The notes below the pieces were generated by a model, which was not told the origin of the DNA, made no database searches, and worked only from the letters and a program-made list of their open reading frames with translations. This document shows positions 61,706-64,000 of a stretch of DNA of 64,000 nucleotides, piece by piece (positions within the stretch are counted from its first letter, which is position 1; the number at the start of each line of letters is the position of its first letter). The translations under genes were made by a program, and so were the position numbers. Origin of the DNA: Enoplolaimus lenunculus (lineage: Eukaryota > Nematoda > Enoplea > Enoplida > Thoracostomopsidae); assembly GCA_030248215.1 (NCBI GenBank), contig JASANG010000031.1:62001-126000 (forward strand), written 5' to 3'.

Positions 61706-61955
61706 GTAAGCATGTGAGACATGCTTGTCCGTTATGTGCACATGCAATATAGTGCAGTGCACTGTATGTATGCTAGCTGGCAGCATACGGTCGACAAATA
61801 TAGTCGACGAAAAATGCAGTTGGACAGGCGGGCTACGTAGCGCAGTGGTAGAGTGCTCGCTTACGGTTCCATAGGCTGAGAGTTCGATCCCCGCTCTAGC
61901 CCGCTTTTCCAGCTGCTTGGTAGAAAGGTCAGATGTCCCGGTTCCTACCTTGACT
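61706..61955 (+). repeat. 250-bp duplication unit with tRNA-like Pol III cassette, copy 2
   Basis: From GTAAGCATGTGAGACATGC to TTCCTACCTTGACT. The 112-bp spacer (61594-61705) is unique and includes GGGGGCTACGCCGTGAGCGC, weakly like another tRNA 5' part. Confidence 0.95.
61830..61902 (+). tRNA. tRNA-like sequence, probably pseudogene or SINE head (copy 2)
   Basis: Identical to 61468-61540 base for base, including the A and B boxes and the TTTT behind it. Confidence 0.55.
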
Positions 61956-62054
61956 GACAAGCAGCACGTACGGCTGATTCGTATGGTTACAAACATACTT
62001 GTTTTAAAACCATACAGATTAAAGGTTCATAGAATAATTTTTACTGAATCTCAG

Positions 62055-62141
62055 AACATCAACACAGTCACAGGTCAACCACAGTACCTTTGCCATATCT
62101 CGATCACGCCAAAAGATATAAACTCAAACAAGCCTAGCTAA
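62055..62141 (+). CDS. Candidate terminal exon of the same unidentified gene
   Basis: Acceptor TTTTTACTGAATCTCAG with a branch-like TTTACTGAA, then 28 codons starting NINTVTGQPQYLCHISITPK and a TAA stop at 62139-62141. Phase 0 fits the donor at 61107. Joined, the two blocks give a 68-residue C-terminus (78 residues if ATG 60958 is the start). No domain recognised and no AATAAA close behind. Confidence 0.45.
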   Translation, partial: NINTVTGQPQYLCHISITPKDINSNKPS

Positions 62142-63272
62142 GTACATACCAGTATGCTCAACTTTGTGCAAATTATTGCAGTGTCTAATGGAATCATCTA
62201 TAAAAAGATCCTTAAGTATTCTAGACATTGCACATCAAATCGATGTTAGTTTAAGGCAACTACATTGTTTAAATCATTTATGCCAAAGCTGGATTACCAG
62301 GGTGTAGTTGGTCATCCACATTAAAATGCACGTACATTTGTATAAAAATGTCCCTCTGTACCTTGCCCCAGCTACGATGTGTATTTTGTGATGCTGTGCC
62401 AAATGGGGTTGGTGGAACGGATGACCCATGAAACGGAACGAATAGATAACAGAAACGGATAAAAATTAAAATGACGAAAACCAAAACGTATATTGAACTA
62501 TAAAAGTTTCAAAGAAGTTTTACATTCTTGCAACTTTTGAGACGTTCAAGTATTTATTCGTTTTCGAAGGTTACATCCAGCTCATAGTTATCGTAAATTT
62601 TACCTGGGAAAGTGAAATATGTACTTGTTAGCTTGTATTCGGTACAGCTTTGCGCTTTTGAACACGTTACACGGTAAAAAGAGGCTTAAACATGCTGATG
62701 TTCTAATAATAACATTTCAAACTCTTCTACAACATAAATGTTTTGAATTTTACCCAACAGTCGCTTGCGGGAAGACTCTCGTTTGACCAAAATTACAAAA
62801 CCAACCAAGAGTCACAAATCATGATCTGGATTTTATTTGTCGTTAATAGTTGAAGCCTTTCCGTTGCACACTTGACGATCTGTAAAACTGTTGACTTTAG
62901 ATTTCTGAATCCAGTTTAAAAATGATACTCTTTGCCCAGCTGTAAATTTTACGTTCAAAATTTGGTTCATTTAGTTATAATACCACTAAAGCTTTAATAT
63001 TGGAAGATATATTGAAATGTGTACGGGTGCTAAATTTTATTATTTTTACCTTTTTTATAATGTTGTCTTGCCTTATAGAAAAGCACTGTTTATCTTTTAC
63101 GCGAGTGAGTAAAAGGTTGAGTGCACCAAAGTGTACTGTGTGTATCTACGATTTTTAATTGTGAACGGCCTACGCAGCCAAGAGTTACAGTAGTCAAGCG
63201 AGCGGAAAGCGTTTACACAATTCTTAAATTATACAGCGTTCGCCCAATGAATAATTGAAATATTTTTGAGGT
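62142..63272. other. No supported gene
   Basis: A minus-strand stretch (about 62278-62484) has two overlapping open frames and a donor-like CAAG/GTACAG at 62361, but no acceptor or domain. The rest is AT-rich without features. Confidence 0.3.
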
Positions 63273-63452
63273 TGGACCCATGTAAAGATCTGCGGCGGAA
63301 CGTTTTTCTGTGGGACTAGAAAAAAGAAGGTTTATGCTAATTTTTTTGCTTGGCTTAGGCTTAGGCTTAGCTTAGGCTTAGGCTTAGGAATATGCTCATT
63401 CTTACGATTAGGCTTAGGCTTATTCTTAGGCTTAGGCTTAACACTATATATA
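63273..63452. mobile_element. Family A MITE, left part
   Basis: GACCCATGTAAAGATCTGCG followed by about ten TTAGGC-type units and GGAATATGCTCATTC; the right end is missing. Confidence 0.7.
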
Positions 63453-63956
63453 CGTTCGTTGCGAAGAAAATTTCGCAAGCGAAGCGAGCGTACTTTTTTT
63501 AGACCTTTCGTTAACATTTATTTAGATACGTTAATAGCACAAACATATGCATCGATATGTTAACAAATTGCACATTTCTTGTTACAGTTTAGACTATTCT
63601 ACAATTTGTCTTTAGTTTCTTATATAAAACGATATGACTATTAACACAAGCTTTCTTCATTCTTTGCTGATATTAACAACTGTTGTAGTGTCGGCAAACG
63701 CAGCTGACAGTAAGTTGTTCCTTGAGTAATTTACTGAAAATATTGGAAATATTGAGGAACACTGTGTATTGTGCAATAATATTGCATGTGAACATGTTGC
63801 AATTACTTGCTGAAATCGTACACTCGATGCCGAGGTCAATGGAAAGAACATAAGCCGTAACAGTAGCCTAAGCCAATTCCTATCCGCTAGGCTAAAAGCT
63901 ATTAACAACTGAGCAGAAAATATTTCACCCCTGATCTTTAATACACATTGTTAAAA

Positions 63957-64000
63957 GTAGTGAGTCAAATTGACTCTCTCCGAAATAGGCTTTTCCTGAC
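63957..64000. mobile_element. Family C MITE cut by the window edge
   Basis: GTAGTGAGTCAAATTGACTC and CCGAAATAGGCTTTTCCTGA are the family C left arm. Confidence 0.7.

Overview
This window is AT-rich nuclear DNA from a metazoan. It has few genes, long introns, and a very high load of short non-autonomous DNA transposons (MITEs). The animal origin rests on two recognisable host genes: a poly(rC)-binding protein gene whose KH domains read through ten exons with matching phases, and a homologue of the ER autophagy protein EI24. I cannot name the species. Interspersed TTAGGC repeats recall nematode telomeres, but here they sit inside MITEs and are not good taxonomic evidence.

Layout. 1-5.8 kb: MITEs, a poly-C tract and no convincing gene. 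5.8-22.1 kb, minus strand: a PCBP-type gene (ten coding exons, 696 codons) with at least twenty MITE copies in its introns. 23.0-24.5 kb, minus strand: two short exon-like coding blocks that I cannot name, one with a poly(A) signal close behind its stop. 24.7-56.3 kb: essentially a MITE graveyard with nested insertions, internal duplications and tandem arrays. 56.4-58.1 kb: a distinct, more GC-rich segment with a short direct-repeat (TRIM-like) element, followed by a cluster of near-perfect small hairpins. Four of these share a core while their outer stem arms change in step. 59.5-60.7 kb, minus strand: a single-exon EI24 gene. 61.0-62.1 kb, plus strand: two exon-like blocks of an unidentified gene running away from EI24, with a young duplication of a tRNA-like Pol III unit in the intron between them. 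62.2-64 kb: mostly empty, ending in two further MITE fragments.

The two named genes act in different places. PCBP would bind C-rich RNA in nucleus and cytoplasm, and EI24 is an ER membrane protein of autophagy. Nothing suggests that they work together. No transposase, reverse transcriptase or integrase frame was recognised, so the repeat families must have been mobilised from elsewhere in the genome. Target-site evidence suggests hAT-like (8-bp duplication), Tc1/mariner-like (TA) and perhaps piggyBac-like (TTAA) sources.

Family letters used below: A = TTAGGC-array element; B = CCGTCCGTCAC-rich element; C = GTGAGTCAAATTGACTC element; D = GAGTTGA-rich element; E = ATATTCTCAAATG element; F = GACCCGAATAAGAGGGG element; G = GCCCTATTCACAC element; H = GTAGCCAG / GGGGCTGAGCCCC element; I = GCCGGAGCAG element; J = AAGAGTGTGCAACTGG element; K = CATGAGAAGCT element; L = GGATATCC-ended element; M = GCCGATGCCGAT element; P = GGCGGATCC-ended element.
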